Below, one piece after another: positions 39,401 through 48,136 of a DNA stretch of 64,000 nucleotides. The stretch is from Paenibacillus sp. PK3_47 (GTDB lineage: Bacteria; Bacillota; Bacilli; Paenibacillales; Paenibacillaceae), in contig NZ_CP026029.1 of NCBI RefSeq assembly GCF_023520895.1, positions 4,402,001-4,466,000 on the forward strand, written 5' to 3'. Positions within the stretch are counted from its first letter, which is position 1. Each line of letters starts with the position of its first letter. Both the position numbers and the translations under genes were made by a program. A model generated the notes under the pieces. The model ran no database searches, was not told the DNA's origin, and was given only the letters and a program-made list of their open reading frames with translations.

Positions 39401-40005
39401 CTGCAGGAGAGGTCAACCTTCAGACCACCCATTTATCCCATTATGCGGTCGGGTATAATGCAGTGGAATTCAAGGATGTAAGCTCCGGTCACTGGTATAA
39501 CGATGCAGTTAGTTATATGGCGGCAAGAGGAATGGTGAACGGCACAGGCGGCAGCTTATTTGCCCCCGGGAACAAGGTCACCCGTGCAGATTTCCTCATG
39601 ATGATTATGAATGCCTATGGAATTGCAGCAGACCCTTCAGCAACTGTTAATTTCGCGGATGCAGGCAACAAGTATTATTCCGGCTATCTGGCTGCTGCGC
39701 GGAATTTAGGATTGGTTTCCGGGATGGGAGATAATCAGTTTAAGCCGGAAGCTGCCATCAGCCGGCAGGACATGTCCGTTATTTTCTACAACATTCTGAA
39801 GCATCTGGGCGAGCTGCCAAGCGGCAATAACGGCATAAGCTATGACGGCTTTGCCGATACAGCGGCTGTATCCGGCTATGCTGTGGATGCCATGAAGGCG
39901 CTGGTGGAAGCCGGATTCATTGCAGGAGATCACAATAAGCTGGCTCCAGGGGATGTTGCAACCCGGGCGCAAGCCGCACAGCTTCTATACAACGCTATTC
40001 AATAA
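36412..40005 (+). CDS. SLH-anchored GH53 endo-beta-1,4-galactanase with CBM61-like modules
   Basis: 1197 residues from GTG 36412, after GGGAGG. Signal peptide 1-30 (APAQAA). Domain order: GH53 catalytic domain (about 38-355) with acid/base Glu175 (QIGNEINNG) and nucleophile Glu281 (MIVEVGGN); Big_2 Ig-like domain (about 360-435); two CBM61-like galactan-binding repeats (LIQNPGFEDGLNSWSL… and VINPSFEIVKEDGTPEGW…, each with NGTYTLSAW); a Pro/Glu/Thr linker of repeated PPTGEEPETPA; a further unassigned domain; and three C-terminal SLH motifs (FKDVSSGHWYNDAV, FADAGNKYYSGYL, FADTAAVSGYAVDA). It therefore works at the cell surface, bound to secondary wall polymer, and cuts pectic galactan for the adjacent importer and GH2 enzyme. 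A hairpin at 40018-40050 follows. Confidence 0.92.
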   Translation: MKNRKRILAFILFIAMVLSTVSTGAPAQAAPSNAPGTFSKGADISWLPQLEALGYKFYNDNKEEEDLLQILKDHGIDSIRIRAWVNPSDHPSNGHNSTEEVVALASRVSALGFRVMIDFHYSDSWADPGKQVTPAAWAGADLEQLKVHVSEYTTDVMKALKEADVTPEWVQIGNEINNGMLHPLGSYSNITNLVQLLQAGSSAAKSVFPDIKVIIHRANGAEEGVDSFYAGLVEAGLKDSDYDIIGLSYYPDAIYTSSIDELSANMNKLEQNYGKEVMIVEVGGNVSEDVDSVHNMLVAVQNKLHAVPNNRGTGIFYWEPTGIMFDYPLSAWNKDGSPTIAMDAFIDGAAEINRYPVQSVTLDQPEAAVEVGGNSKLTAIITPENATFKGVKFTSSNPDVVKVDLYNGTISGLSLGTATVTAVTYDGGFTATSEVTVIPSTSLIQNPGFEDGLNSWSLTGDEDVVTIEDDVYTGSSALHYYSPAPAEFTVSQTLTGLDNGTYTLSAWVSGGGGEEVSEIFAGDAAQSFTNTGWREWTNPAIEEIEVTDGTLTVGARYKLSDGEWGNLDHFELKKKDNTHYVPVINPSFEIVKEDGTPEGWTLPDATPLTEGTGHTGAKSLGFWKETAFTFEAFQELTGLTNGTYTLSAWSQGAGNELRNELYAVTGDQAPLTASFANKGWNKWNQAVIENIKVTDGTLKIGVSLDANADNWGSYDDFVLIRTSEDPVTEVPPTGEEPETPAPPTGEEPETPAPPTGGEPENPAPPASGGDTGTVAPPAAGSTGNSTSGSVTAGSSTPAAEPAGSMNDGTMVYSLLVKTAADTATGLPAAKLDAGVINALIQKVKESEAAGQKAAVEIKLEAAADVQSVQLSVPKDALKLLTDTTKADLKVDAGIAAITFDHKSTSVIGSASADSIISITKLAASGFPENIRNIIGDRAVYDFSVQAGDAEITAFNGGKVEISIPYAPRTGEQTNAIVGYHIDNAGILKPVRGGYDASAGEVNLQTTHLSHYAVGYNAVEFKDVSSGHWYNDAVSYMAARGMVNGTGGSLFAPGNKVTRADFLMMIMNAYGIAADPSATVNFADAGNKYYSGYLAAARNLGLVSGMGDNQFKPEAAISRQDMSVIFYNILKHLGELPSGNNGISYDGFADTAAVSGYAVDAMKALVEAGFIAGDHNKLAPGDVATRAQAAQLLYNAIQ

Positions 40006-40017
40006 TCTTGAAGTCAG

Positions 40018-40050
40018 AGCCCAGCGCCGGAGGATATCCGGTGCTGGGCT
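40018..40050 (+). terminator. Hairpin after galactanase gene
   Basis: 14-bp stem AGCCCAGCGCCGGA/TCCGGTGCTGGGCT (one G-T pair); no clear T-run, so termination is uncertain. Confidence 0.5.
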
Positions 40051-40186
40051 TAACCCGGTTGAAGAGGGCCAAAGCCTGAATAGAGAAGGAGATTATTGAC
40101 TTTCATTCGACATATCATGCATTGTAGTATTGAATCCTGCCGGAATGGTCTGGCAGGAAAGAGCTGTATGAGCCGGAGGATGAACA

Positions 40187-41995
40187 ATGAATAACAACAG
40201 GCGGCGGCCGTTCGGGGGTACCTTCAACTTCAGCACCAAGCTGATTATTGCCTTATCGGCTGCCAATATTCTGATTTCCAGCATTACAGGCATCATTACG
40301 TACCGCATCCATCTGTCTCTGTTCAATGATGAGGTCAGCCGCCAATATTATATGACTACAGAGCAGATTCTTGCCCAATTGGACTCCAGAGTCAACGATA
40401 TGTACCGGGTCACCGATTACATCACCTTGAATCCGTCCGTCAGCCAGGCGGTTATGGAGCAGAGCGAGAGGTCCGATTCCTATGAGCGGATGAAGCTTGA
40501 ACAGATGTTGGATAAGGAGATTTATCAGGTCCGTCTGGATGCGCCGGAAATTATGGGGATACGCATTTATGATTTAAAGGGCAATATTCTCAACCTGGGG
40601 TCTTTTTCAGGCCGGTTCAACAATTTCACCAGTTCTTTTCTGGAGGACATGCTGGCGAGACTGGAACCGACCGGCGGGGAGTATGTATGGAGCCGGACTG
40701 TTGAAAGCGATTTCCTTCAGGGGACCACCACCAATGTGCTGTTAGCCGGCAGGCTTATGCGGACCATTGAACTGGAAACCTACGGAGTGATGCTGATTTT
40801 ATTCAACAATTCGCTGTTTGAATCGCATATGAAGGATCTGCGCATTCATGAGAATACCGAAGCTTATTTATTTGATGGAGAAGACCGGCTTGTCTATTCG
40901 CTGAATGGCTCGAATGATCCCCAGGCGCCTCTTCTTGCTGATATGCCGCCGGCAGGAAGTATTGTGCGCAAAGAGCACGGCGTGTCCTACATGTATACGA
41001 GACAGGAGTCAGAAAAAGTAGGCTTTACGCTGGTGAGCAGAGTATCGATGGAACAAATTCAAAGTGAAAGCAGAGTGATCCTGCAGGTGGCCGTTGCATC
41101 GGCACTGGCGAGTCTTGTCAGCCTCAGTATCATAATTACAGTGATCAGCCGGATGCTTCTGCGGCCGTTAGGCAGCCTTGTCCGGGGAATGAGGCATGTG
41201 CGTGAAGGCAAATTTGACACCCGGGTTGTCATCAGGAGCAGGGACGAGCTTGGTTTTCTCGGTGAGAGCTTTAACAATATGACCGCACATATCGAAAATT
41301 TGATCTATGAAATGTATGAACGCAAAATCAATGAAAAAGAAGCGGAGCTGAAGGCCATCCAGGCCCAGCTTAATCCTCATTTTCTGTATAACACACTCGG
41401 TATGTTCTTCTGGAAGTTCTATATGCTTGGGGATGAACGGTCGGCCCGTCTGATCAACAGCCTGTCGGAAATGCTGCAGTATACGCTGGAGCCTGTCGGG
41501 CAAATGACTACATTACGGGATGAGATCAAGCAGATGAACAACTATCTGGAGATCCAGAAGGAGCGTTACCCGGATTCGCTTACCGCTGAAATTGCCATTC
41601 CGGAAGAAATCATGGATTGCCGCGTATTCAGGCTGCTAATTCAGCCGATTGTGGAAAATGCCTTCATTCATGCCTTTCATAATAAAAAGACAGACCGCCG
41701 CCTGCGGATTACCGGCTCTGTTCAGCCCGAAGGAGACGGTGCTGATCACGTACTGGTCCTGGAGATCAGCGATAACGGCTGCGGAATGACGCAGGAGAAG
41801 ATTGACCGGATTCTGAATCCGTCACCGGAGCCTGTACCCGATAAACGGAACCGTATAGGAACCGAAAGCGTCATCCGGCGGATTGAGCTGGCTTATGGCG
41901 CCCCGTATGGAGTCGAAATACAGTCGGTACCCGGCGAAGGAACAATGGTGCGTATGAAACTGCCGTACCGGCTGCTTGGAGGTGAAGAGGCTTGA
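40187..41995 (+). CDS. Sensor histidine kinase, YesM family
   Basis: 602 residues: helix at about 15-37, extracytoplasmic sensor region, second helix (VASALASLVSLSIIITVISRMLL), HAMP (RPLGSLVRGMRHVREGKFDTRV), phosphoacceptor His398 in QLNPHFLYNTLGMF, and HATPase_c (PIVENAFIHAFHNKK, SDNGCGM). RBS CGGAGGATGAAC. Overlaps the next gene by four bases. Third kinase of the window. Confidence 0.91.
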   Translation: MNNNRRRPFGGTFNFSTKLIIALSAANILISSITGIITYRIHLSLFNDEVSRQYYMTTEQILAQLDSRVNDMYRVTDYITLNPSVSQAVMEQSERSDSYERMKLEQMLDKEIYQVRLDAPEIMGIRIYDLKGNILNLGSFSGRFNNFTSSFLEDMLARLEPTGGEYVWSRTVESDFLQGTTTNVLLAGRLMRTIELETYGVMLILFNNSLFESHMKDLRIHENTEAYLFDGEDRLVYSLNGSNDPQAPLLADMPPAGSIVRKEHGVSYMYTRQESEKVGFTLVSRVSMEQIQSESRVILQVAVASALASLVSLSIIITVISRMLLRPLGSLVRGMRHVREGKFDTRVVIRSRDELGFLGESFNNMTAHIENLIYEMYERKINEKEAELKAIQAQLNPHFLYNTLGMFFWKFYMLGDERSARLINSLSEMLQYTLEPVGQMTTLRDEIKQMNNYLEIQKERYPDSLTAEIAIPEEIMDCRVFRLLIQPIVENAFIHAFHNKKTDRRLRITGSVQPEGDGADHVLVLEISDNGCGMTQEKIDRILNPSPEPVPDKRNRIGTESVIRRIELAYGAPYGVEIQSVPGEGTMVRMKLPYRLLGGEEA

Positions 41996-43491
41996 TCGGT
42001 AAACTGCTTGTTGTAGACGATGAAATCTGGTTCCGTGAGGGCCTGGTGCAGTTAATCACCAGCAACCAGCTGGGGTGGGAAGTAGTCGGCGAAGCTTCTG
42101 ACGGGGAGGAGGCGATGCAGGCGGTAGCGCTGTACAAGCCGGACCTCGTCATCACAGATATCAATATGCCGGTAATGGACGGGCTGCAGTTCATGGAATG
42201 GCTGTCCCGCTGCCATCCGGATATCAAAGTCATTATTCTGACGGGATACCGTGACTTTGAATATGCACAGCGCGCGCTGCGGTATGGGGCGGTAGAGTTT
42301 TTGCTCAAGCCCTTCTCGCTGGATGAGGCTTACCGCGTCTTCCGCACAGCCTATGAGGAGCTGAGGCTGAAGCAGCTGGAGCTGCGGGTCGCCATCCAGG
42401 AGCAGCAGACCGGGCTGTTCCGGGCTGCACTGTTCGGGCTGCCCTGTGAGCGTACACTCAGAGAGCGCTGGGAAGAGCATTGGCGGGAAGCTGACTTCTG
42501 TATTCTCGAGGTTCAAAGCTATGAGCTGCCGGGCAAAAGGTATTCTTCAGGCGATATTGATCTGCTTCATTATGCGGTAACGAATATTATACAGGAGCTG
42601 CTGCAGAGACATGCTGTAGAAGGCCTTTATGTTCCCTTGCGCAAGGAGGCTTTTGCTTTTCTGTTAAAGCCCGGCTGCGAAGGGGAGAAGTACGGCACAG
42701 CTGTGCAGGAGGCTCTGCAGCGCTTCATGGATCTGACAACCAGCTGGCTCAAGGTGGGGGTGGTCAGACAGTTTGCCGATCTGGCGGACCAATACGGGAT
42801 GCTGTCCGCACAAGGCAGCGGCAGGGTGGAGGACCTGGCAGCAGTGGACGGGTTTGCCCTGCTGAAGGAGGAGCTGCTGTCTCTGCTTGTCACCAGTGAT
42901 CTGCCTGCGGCAGAGCGCAGGCTGGAGGATTATGTGAACCAGGCAGCCCTCGCCGGACTGCAGGTCTGCAAGACCAGAGTCTATACGCTGATTACTGTTT
43001 TTTCAAGTATTCTGCATACGGACTTCAAGCATCTCCAGGCGGCCGCGGCTGACGAGGAGCTGAACCCCGCCCGTATTCTCCAGTTTCAATCGGTGGAGAA
43101 GCTGGTATCCTGGGCCAAGGAGAAATGCACAGAGTTTATAGATATTTTTGATGACTGGCTGAACAGGCAGCAGGATAATACCGTGCTTCAGGCCAAACAG
43201 TACATTAGCAGTCATTACCGGGAAGACTGTTCACTGCAGACCGTCGCTGCGCATGTGCATGTTACGCCGAATTATCTCAGCAACCTGTTCAAGAAAGAGA
43301 CCGGAGTAGGCCTTACCCATTACGTCGCCCAGCTGCGGATCGAGGAAGCCAAGACCCTGCTGCAGCGCAGCCGTCTGCGGATGACGGAGATTGCCGAGCG
43401 GGTCGGATTTGATAATTCCAGCTATTTTACAGTGGTATTCAAGCAGATGACCGGAGAATCGCCGCGTGAGTTCCGGAAGCGGACCGAGTAG
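41992..43491 (+). CDS. Response regulator, YesN/AraC type
   Basis: 499 residues from TTG 41992, overlapping the kinase stop as TTGA, with GGAGGTGAAGAGG ahead. Receiver: VDDEIWF, Asp56 (TDINMPVMDG), LLKPFSLDE. AraC domain at the end: VAAHVHVTPNYLSNLFKKETGVG … FTVVFKQMTGESPREFRKR. Controls the transporter genes downstream (inference from order). Confidence 0.92.
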   Translation: MIGKLLVVDDEIWFREGLVQLITSNQLGWEVVGEASDGEEAMQAVALYKPDLVITDINMPVMDGLQFMEWLSRCHPDIKVIILTGYRDFEYAQRALRYGAVEFLLKPFSLDEAYRVFRTAYEELRLKQLELRVAIQEQQTGLFRAALFGLPCERTLRERWEEHWREADFCILEVQSYELPGKRYSSGDIDLLHYAVTNIIQELLQRHAVEGLYVPLRKEAFAFLLKPGCEGEKYGTAVQEALQRFMDLTTSWLKVGVVRQFADLADQYGMLSAQGSGRVEDLAAVDGFALLKEELLSLLVTSDLPAAERRLEDYVNQAALAGLQVCKTRVYTLITVFSSILHTDFKHLQAAAADEELNPARILQFQSVEKLVSWAKEKCTEFIDIFDDWLNRQQDNTVLQAKQYISSHYREDCSLQTVAAHVHVTPNYLSNLFKKETGVGLTHYVAQLRIEEAKTLLQRSRLRMTEIAERVGFDNSSYFTVVFKQMTGESPREFRKRTE

Positions 43492-43519
43492 TCTCCGTAC
43501 TATCCCATAACGTTATCCT

Positions 43520-43558
43520 GCAGCCACCCGGCCTTATATGGCGGGTGGCTGCTTTGTG
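43520..43558 (+). terminator. Terminator after third YesMN pair
   Basis: Stem GCAGCCACCCG/CGGGTGGCTGC followed by TTTGTG. Confidence 0.72.
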
Positions 43559-43669
43559 TAGAAATTCAAAAAAACATCGTAGGATTTTAAATGTTCCTGC
43601 TGCGCGCGGCCGTTACAATCAATGTATAACCACTAAACAAAGAGCAGCACGATGGGAGAGGAGTACGTG

Positions 43670-44635
43670 ATGGAAATTATGAATGCAGCCCCGGCTGCAG
43701 ACGCGGCCGGTCCTGAAGCAAAGGGAAGATTCAGCGGACCGAAATGGAAACGCTTCAAAACAAATTTGCCCCTGCTGCTGATGTTCACACCGGTCATTTT
43801 GTTTTATCTGATCTTCCGGTATGCACCGATTGGCGGGCTGGTCATTGCCTTTAAGGATTACAATTTTTATGACGGGGTGTTCAACAGCCCCTGGGTCGGT
43901 TTTCATTACTTTGAAGTGCTGTTCCAGGATCCCCGGACCCTGGAAATTATCCGCAACACCCTGGTGCTAAGCCTGCTGAGTCTCGCTGTCGGTTTTCCGA
44001 TTCCGATTATTCTGGCCATCATGCTCAATGAAGTGCGCAGCATGGCCTTCAAACGGACTGTCCAGACCATTGTGTATATGCCTCACTTCTTGTCATGGGT
44101 TATCATTGCCATGCTGGTAAGCACAGCGTTTGCCATGGAGAACGGGCTGGTTAACCGGGTTGTCGAACAAATCACCGGTAATACTTATCCGTTTATGTAC
44201 GAGAAGTTCTCCTGGGTCTCCATCTTTATCGGCTCAGGAATCTGGAAAGACATGGGCTTCAATGCCATTATCTTTCTGGCTGCCCTCTCCGCCATTGATC
44301 CCAGCCTGTATGAGGCCGCGGCCATGGATGGAGGCGGGAAAATGCGGCAGATCTGGCACATTACCCTTCCCGGTATCCGTCCCACCATTATCCTGCTGCT
44401 GATTTTATCGATGGGCCGCGTAATGGAGGTAGGCTTTGATCAGGTATTCATGCTCCAGAATGCGAACGTGAACCAGATTGCCGATGTCATCAGCACCTAC
44501 ATTTACCGGATCGGTCTGCAGGGTGCACAGTTCAGTCTGACGACAGCAATGGGATTGTTCGAATCATTAGTGGCGTTTATCCTGGTGTTCACGGCCAATA
44601 CGATCGCCCGCAAATTTGACCAAGGTCTATGGTAA
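43670..44635 (+). CDS. ABC transporter permease, LplB type
   Basis: 321 residues from ATG 43670, with GAGAGGAG six bases ahead; GTG 43667 and ATG 43652 are in-frame alternatives. Six helices, EAA loop EAAAMDGGGKMRQIWHITLPGIRP. Resembles the LplB/YtfT group used for pectin-type oligosaccharides. Confidence 0.88.
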   Translation: MEIMNAAPAADAAGPEAKGRFSGPKWKRFKTNLPLLLMFTPVILFYLIFRYAPIGGLVIAFKDYNFYDGVFNSPWVGFHYFEVLFQDPRTLEIIRNTLVLSLLSLAVGFPIPIILAIMLNEVRSMAFKRTVQTIVYMPHFLSWVIIAMLVSTAFAMENGLVNRVVEQITGNTYPFMYEKFSWVSIFIGSGIWKDMGFNAIIFLAALSAIDPSLYEAAAMDGGGKMRQIWHITLPGIRPTIILLLILSMGRVMEVGFDQVFMLQNANVNQIADVISTYIYRIGLQGAQFSLTTAMGLFESLVAFILVFTANTIARKFDQGLW

Positions 44636-44647
44636 GGAGGAAGCCCG

Positions 44648-45517
44648 ATGCGGGACAGCAGAAGTGAGAAGCTTTTCTATTTGCTGAACTATGTATTATT
44701 GACCATTATAGCCCTAAGCTGCATCCTTCCGCTGCTGAATGTAATAGCTTTATCGCTGAGCGGAGCGGATGCGGTGGCAAGCGGGAGAGTAACGCTATGG
44801 CCGGTGGAGACCAGCCTGGCATCTTTTAAAAGCCTGTTTACGGGCACTCCGATCATGCGTTCCTTCTGGAACAGTGTGCAGATTACTTTGATCGGGACGG
44901 GGCTGAGCATGCTGGTTACCATCATGGCTGCTTATCCGCTCTCGAGAAGACAGTTTTACAGCCGCCGCTTTTTTACACTGGCCATGGTATTCACGATGAT
45001 CTTTAACGGCGGGCTTATTCCCAGCTACCTGGTGGTGCAGAATCTCGGCCTGGTGAACAGCTATGCGGCATTGTGGCTGCCGGGCCTGGTCAGTACCTAT
45101 AATATGCTGCTGATGCGTTCCGCTTTTGAACAGCTGCCCGGCGAGGTGGACGAAGCGGCCAAAATTGACGGCTGCGGGGAAACGGGCATTCTGCTGCGGA
45201 TTGTGCTGCCGCTGTCGAAGCCGATGCTGGCTACACTGGCGCTCTTTTACGGAGTCGGTTACTGGAATGCCTTCATGAGCGTCATGATCTATATCAACGA
45301 TACCGCCAAGTACAACATGACCGTGCTGGTGCAGAATATGATCAAGTCCACCAGTATGATCCAGGATTTCGCCGATCCGACCATGCTGGCCACGATGACA
45401 CCGGAAGGGATACGTTCCGCCGCCGTCATTGTCATGATTGTCCCGATCCTGGCGGTATATCCGCTGCTGCAAAAGTATTTCGTAAAGGGTGTTATGCTAG
45501 GCTCTATTAAAGGTTAA
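44648..45517 (+). CDS. ABC transporter permease, LplC type
   Basis: 289 residues, RBS AAGGAGGAAGC, six helices, EAA loop EAAKIDGCGETGILLRIVLPLSKP, end LLQKYFVKGVMLGSIKG. Partner of the preceding gene (12-base gap). Confidence 0.9.
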   Translation: MRDSRSEKLFYLLNYVLLTIIALSCILPLLNVIALSLSGADAVASGRVTLWPVETSLASFKSLFTGTPIMRSFWNSVQITLIGTGLSMLVTIMAAYPLSRRQFYSRRFFTLAMVFTMIFNGGLIPSYLVVQNLGLVNSYAALWLPGLVSTYNMLLMRSAFEQLPGEVDEAAKIDGCGETGILLRIVLPLSKPMLATLALFYGVGYWNAFMSVMIYINDTAKYNMTVLVQNMIKSTSMIQDFADPTMLATMTPEGIRSAAVIVMIVPILAVYPLLQKYFVKGVMLGSIKG

Positions 45518-45566
45518 CGGGCCGAACGTTCTCCATATTTATAATACAAGAAAGCGGGGTTTCATC

Positions 45567-47231
45567 ATGAGTTTATTCAATAAACTGCCTAAGTTAATGT
45601 TAATTGCTGGTTTAGGAAGCGGCTTGCTGGCGGGATGTTCGAACGACAAGGAGCCGGCTGCAGGAAGCTCAGGCAATACAGGAGAGAAGGAACGGGGAAG
45701 CATTTCCTCCACCATCTATGACCGGGGATCGGTTCCGAACGGGATGGGGACGATCGAAGACAATATGTGGACCAAATGGATCAATGAAAACGGCCCGGCC
45801 AATCTGAAATTTGTCGCTATTCCGCGCTGGGAATCACAGTCCAAATTGAATGTCCTCCTGGCTTCGGGCAGCGCGCCGGACCTGATCTTTGAATTCGGCA
45901 CCAGCATCCGCAACCAGATGTTTGACCAGAAACAGCTCATGCCGCTGGATGATCTTATCGAGCAGCATAGTGTAGAGTATAAGGCACTGCTCGGGAAGTA
46001 TCCCCAGCTTAAGCAGGCAGGCATCAAATCGGACGGCAAGCTGTACGAATTTGGCCGCATGAATGAGGTGTATCCGCTTGTGAGCGTATTCATCCGGGAG
46101 GATTGGCTGGATAAGCTGGGACTTCAGGTTCCGACAAATGAGGAGGAATTTCTGGCTGTCGCCAAGGCCTTCACAGAGCAGGATCCGGACGGCAACGGGG
46201 TAGATGATACTTACGGAATCGGCGGTTTTGAGTTCGGGGATAATGCCGGCTTGTTCAGATACATTTTTAATGCCAACTGGGTCAATCTCGGGGAGAACGG
46301 TGAAATTGAGGTCGGTCCGGAACGACTGCAGAAAGAAGCGGAGTTTAAACGCGCACTCTATGAAGCAGGGGTTGTGGACAAGGACTTCCTGAGCGATAAA
46401 GACGGGTCCAAATCGAAGCAGGACTTCCTGAACGGTAAAATCGGGATCTATGCTTTTATGACCAATGATTACATGGGCTTTGCTTCCCGCGAACTGGATA
46501 CGCTGATGACCAATGTGCCGGATGCCAAGCTGAAAATTATGCCGCTTCCCAAGACTTCCGCAGGACAATTCACTACGGTCTGGAACAATCCCGTGCAAAT
46601 GACCGCAGTCGTAAATGCCCGGGCCAAAAACCCGGAAGCCATCATGGAATATATTGATTTCCTTGTGAAACCGGAGACCGGGCGCACCTTCCGCTACGGT
46701 ATCGAAGGCGAGCACTATAAACTGGAAGCAGACGGTAAACCGGTCATTCTTGATCAGGAGAAATACAAAAATGAAGTAAGCTGGGCCAGCGATTTCGGGA
46801 TGGTATACAGCCGCCTGGAGGAAGGGAAGTACGGATACGCCGAAACCCAGTTCGATGAAGCGATTCCTGCCCAGAAGGAAGCTTTGCGGCTGTTCCGGGA
46901 AGCGATGGAGACGTATATGACCGACCTGCCGGTGGGCGAAGGGTTGACCCACTCCGAGCATATGCCGCAGCTGCCGAAGGAGCTGCAGGTGAAATTCAGC
47001 AATGTAACAGCTGCTGTGCATGATATCTACACAAGAGCCATTATCAGCGGCAGCAAATATACCATTGAACAAGCGGCGGATGACGCGCAGAAGCAATGGG
47101 AAACCGGCGGCAGTGCGGAAATTGTAGACTGGTATAAACAGTGGTGGGACAAGGAAAAGGACAATGTCCTGATCTGGAGCGACTTCTACGAAATCTATGA
47201 GCAGCAGCAGGAAGCTTTTAAAGCTGAATAA
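45567..47231 (+). CDS. Extracellular sugar-binding lipoprotein
   Basis: 554 residues with lipobox LAGC (Cys24) and an SBP_bac_1-type domain of LplA/YtcQ size. RBS AAAGCGGGG. A DPDGNGVDDTYG segment (about residues 209-220) looks like a calcium loop, common in these long binding proteins. The locus has no hydrolase, so the substrate cannot be guessed from context. Confidence 0.9.
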   Translation: MSLFNKLPKLMLIAGLGSGLLAGCSNDKEPAAGSSGNTGEKERGSISSTIYDRGSVPNGMGTIEDNMWTKWINENGPANLKFVAIPRWESQSKLNVLLASGSAPDLIFEFGTSIRNQMFDQKQLMPLDDLIEQHSVEYKALLGKYPQLKQAGIKSDGKLYEFGRMNEVYPLVSVFIREDWLDKLGLQVPTNEEEFLAVAKAFTEQDPDGNGVDDTYGIGGFEFGDNAGLFRYIFNANWVNLGENGEIEVGPERLQKEAEFKRALYEAGVVDKDFLSDKDGSKSKQDFLNGKIGIYAFMTNDYMGFASRELDTLMTNVPDAKLKIMPLPKTSAGQFTTVWNNPVQMTAVVNARAKNPEAIMEYIDFLVKPETGRTFRYGIEGEHYKLEADGKPVILDQEKYKNEVSWASDFGMVYSRLEEGKYGYAETQFDEAIPAQKEALRLFREAMETYMTDLPVGEGLTHSEHMPQLPKELQVKFSNVTAAVHDIYTRAIISGSKYTIEQAADDAQKQWETGGSAEIVDWYKQWWDKEKDNVLIWSDFYEIYEQQQEAFKAE

Positions 47232-47247
47232 TTGAAGTAATGGAGTG

Positions 47248-47284
47248 ACCGTCACGGGATAGCTGTGGCGGTTATTCCCTTTTT
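47248..47284 (+). terminator. Terminator after third ABC operon
   Basis: Stem ACCGTCAC/GTGGCGGT (one G-T pair) followed by TATTCCCTTTTT. Confidence 0.65.
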
Positions 47285-47304
47285 GTGCGTCTATATGCGC
47301 GGAA

Positions 47305-47331
47305 CAAAAAAACCACCCGCTATGCGGGTGG
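47305..47331 (-). terminator. Minus-strand terminator beside the 52-bp array
   Basis: CCACCCGC/GCGGGTGG stem (47313-47320, 47324-47331). Read on the minus strand it is followed by eight T (47305-47312). It would end a transcript coming out of the repeat array leftwards. Confidence 0.75.
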
Positions 47332-47389
47332 GGAACAGGGGGACTGGGGGGAAACAATAGATCCATCCCTCAGAAATTTTTTACGCAGT

Positions 47390-48052
47390 AGCCCAATGTA
47401 CTCGGTTTTTCGAGTATAATAGGCTACTTTCTCTTTGCGATGGTCCAATGTACTCGGTTTTTCGAGTATATTGGGCTGCTTTTGTTTCGCAGTGACCCAA
47501 TGTACTCGGTTTTTCGAGTATAATGGGCTACTTTTGTTTCGCGGTGACCCAATGTACTCGGTTTTTCGAGTATAATGGGCTACTTTTGTTTCGCAGTGAC
47601 CCAATGTACTCGGTTTTTCGAGTATAATGGGCTACTTTCTTTTTGCGGTGGTCCAATGTACTCGGTTTTTCGAGTATAATGGGCTGCTTTTGTTTCGCAG
47701 TGACCCAATGTACTCGGTTTTTCGAGTATAATGGGCTACTTTTGTTTCGCGGTGACCCAATGTACTCGGTTTTTCGAGTATAATGGGCTACTTTTGTTTC
47801 GCAGTGACCCAATGTACTCGGTTTTTCGAGTATATTGTGCTACTTTCCCTTCGCGGTGCCCCAATGTACTCGGTTTTTCGAGTATAATGGGGTACTTTTG
47901 TTTCGCGGCGGTCCAATGGACTCGGTTTTTCGAGTATATTGGGCTGCTTTCTCTTTGCGGTGGTCCAATGTACTCGGTTTTTCGAGTATAATAGGCTACT
48001 TTCCCTTTGCGGTGGTCCAATGTACTCGGTTTTTCGCATACAATAGGCTGCT
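47390..48052. repeat. Tandem repeat, 13 copies of 52 bp, hairpin-forming
   Basis: The core TGTACTCGGTTTTTCGAGTA begins at 47397 and recurs every 52 bases without exception up to 48021 (13 copies; copy 11 has TGGA for TGTA, the last has CGCATA). Each unit is an imperfect 13-bp stem CCCAATGTACTCG / CGAGTATAATGGG with loop GTTTTT, plus about 20 bases of linker (CTACTTTTGTTTCGCAGTGA with small variants). Because 52 is not divisible by three, all reading frames are open in stretches; these fake frames are not genes. The units at the left end of the array are nearly identical; variation rises to the right. Confidence 0.95.
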
Positions 48053-48136
48053 TAAGCCGGGCTGGCCTTTTCAGGTGCAGATCGGCAGCAGGAGGGTGTT
48101 CTACAGGAACAAACTCCCCGTTAGTCGGGTGATTCT

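Noticed and set aside
45834..47366. 510-codon minus-strand frame
   Set aside because: Antisense of the binding-protein gene; that plus-strand gene has lipobox, RBS and homology-like text.
47390..48052. CRISPR array
   Set aside because: The whole 52-bp unit is conserved, including the part that would be spacer, and no cas genes are nearby.
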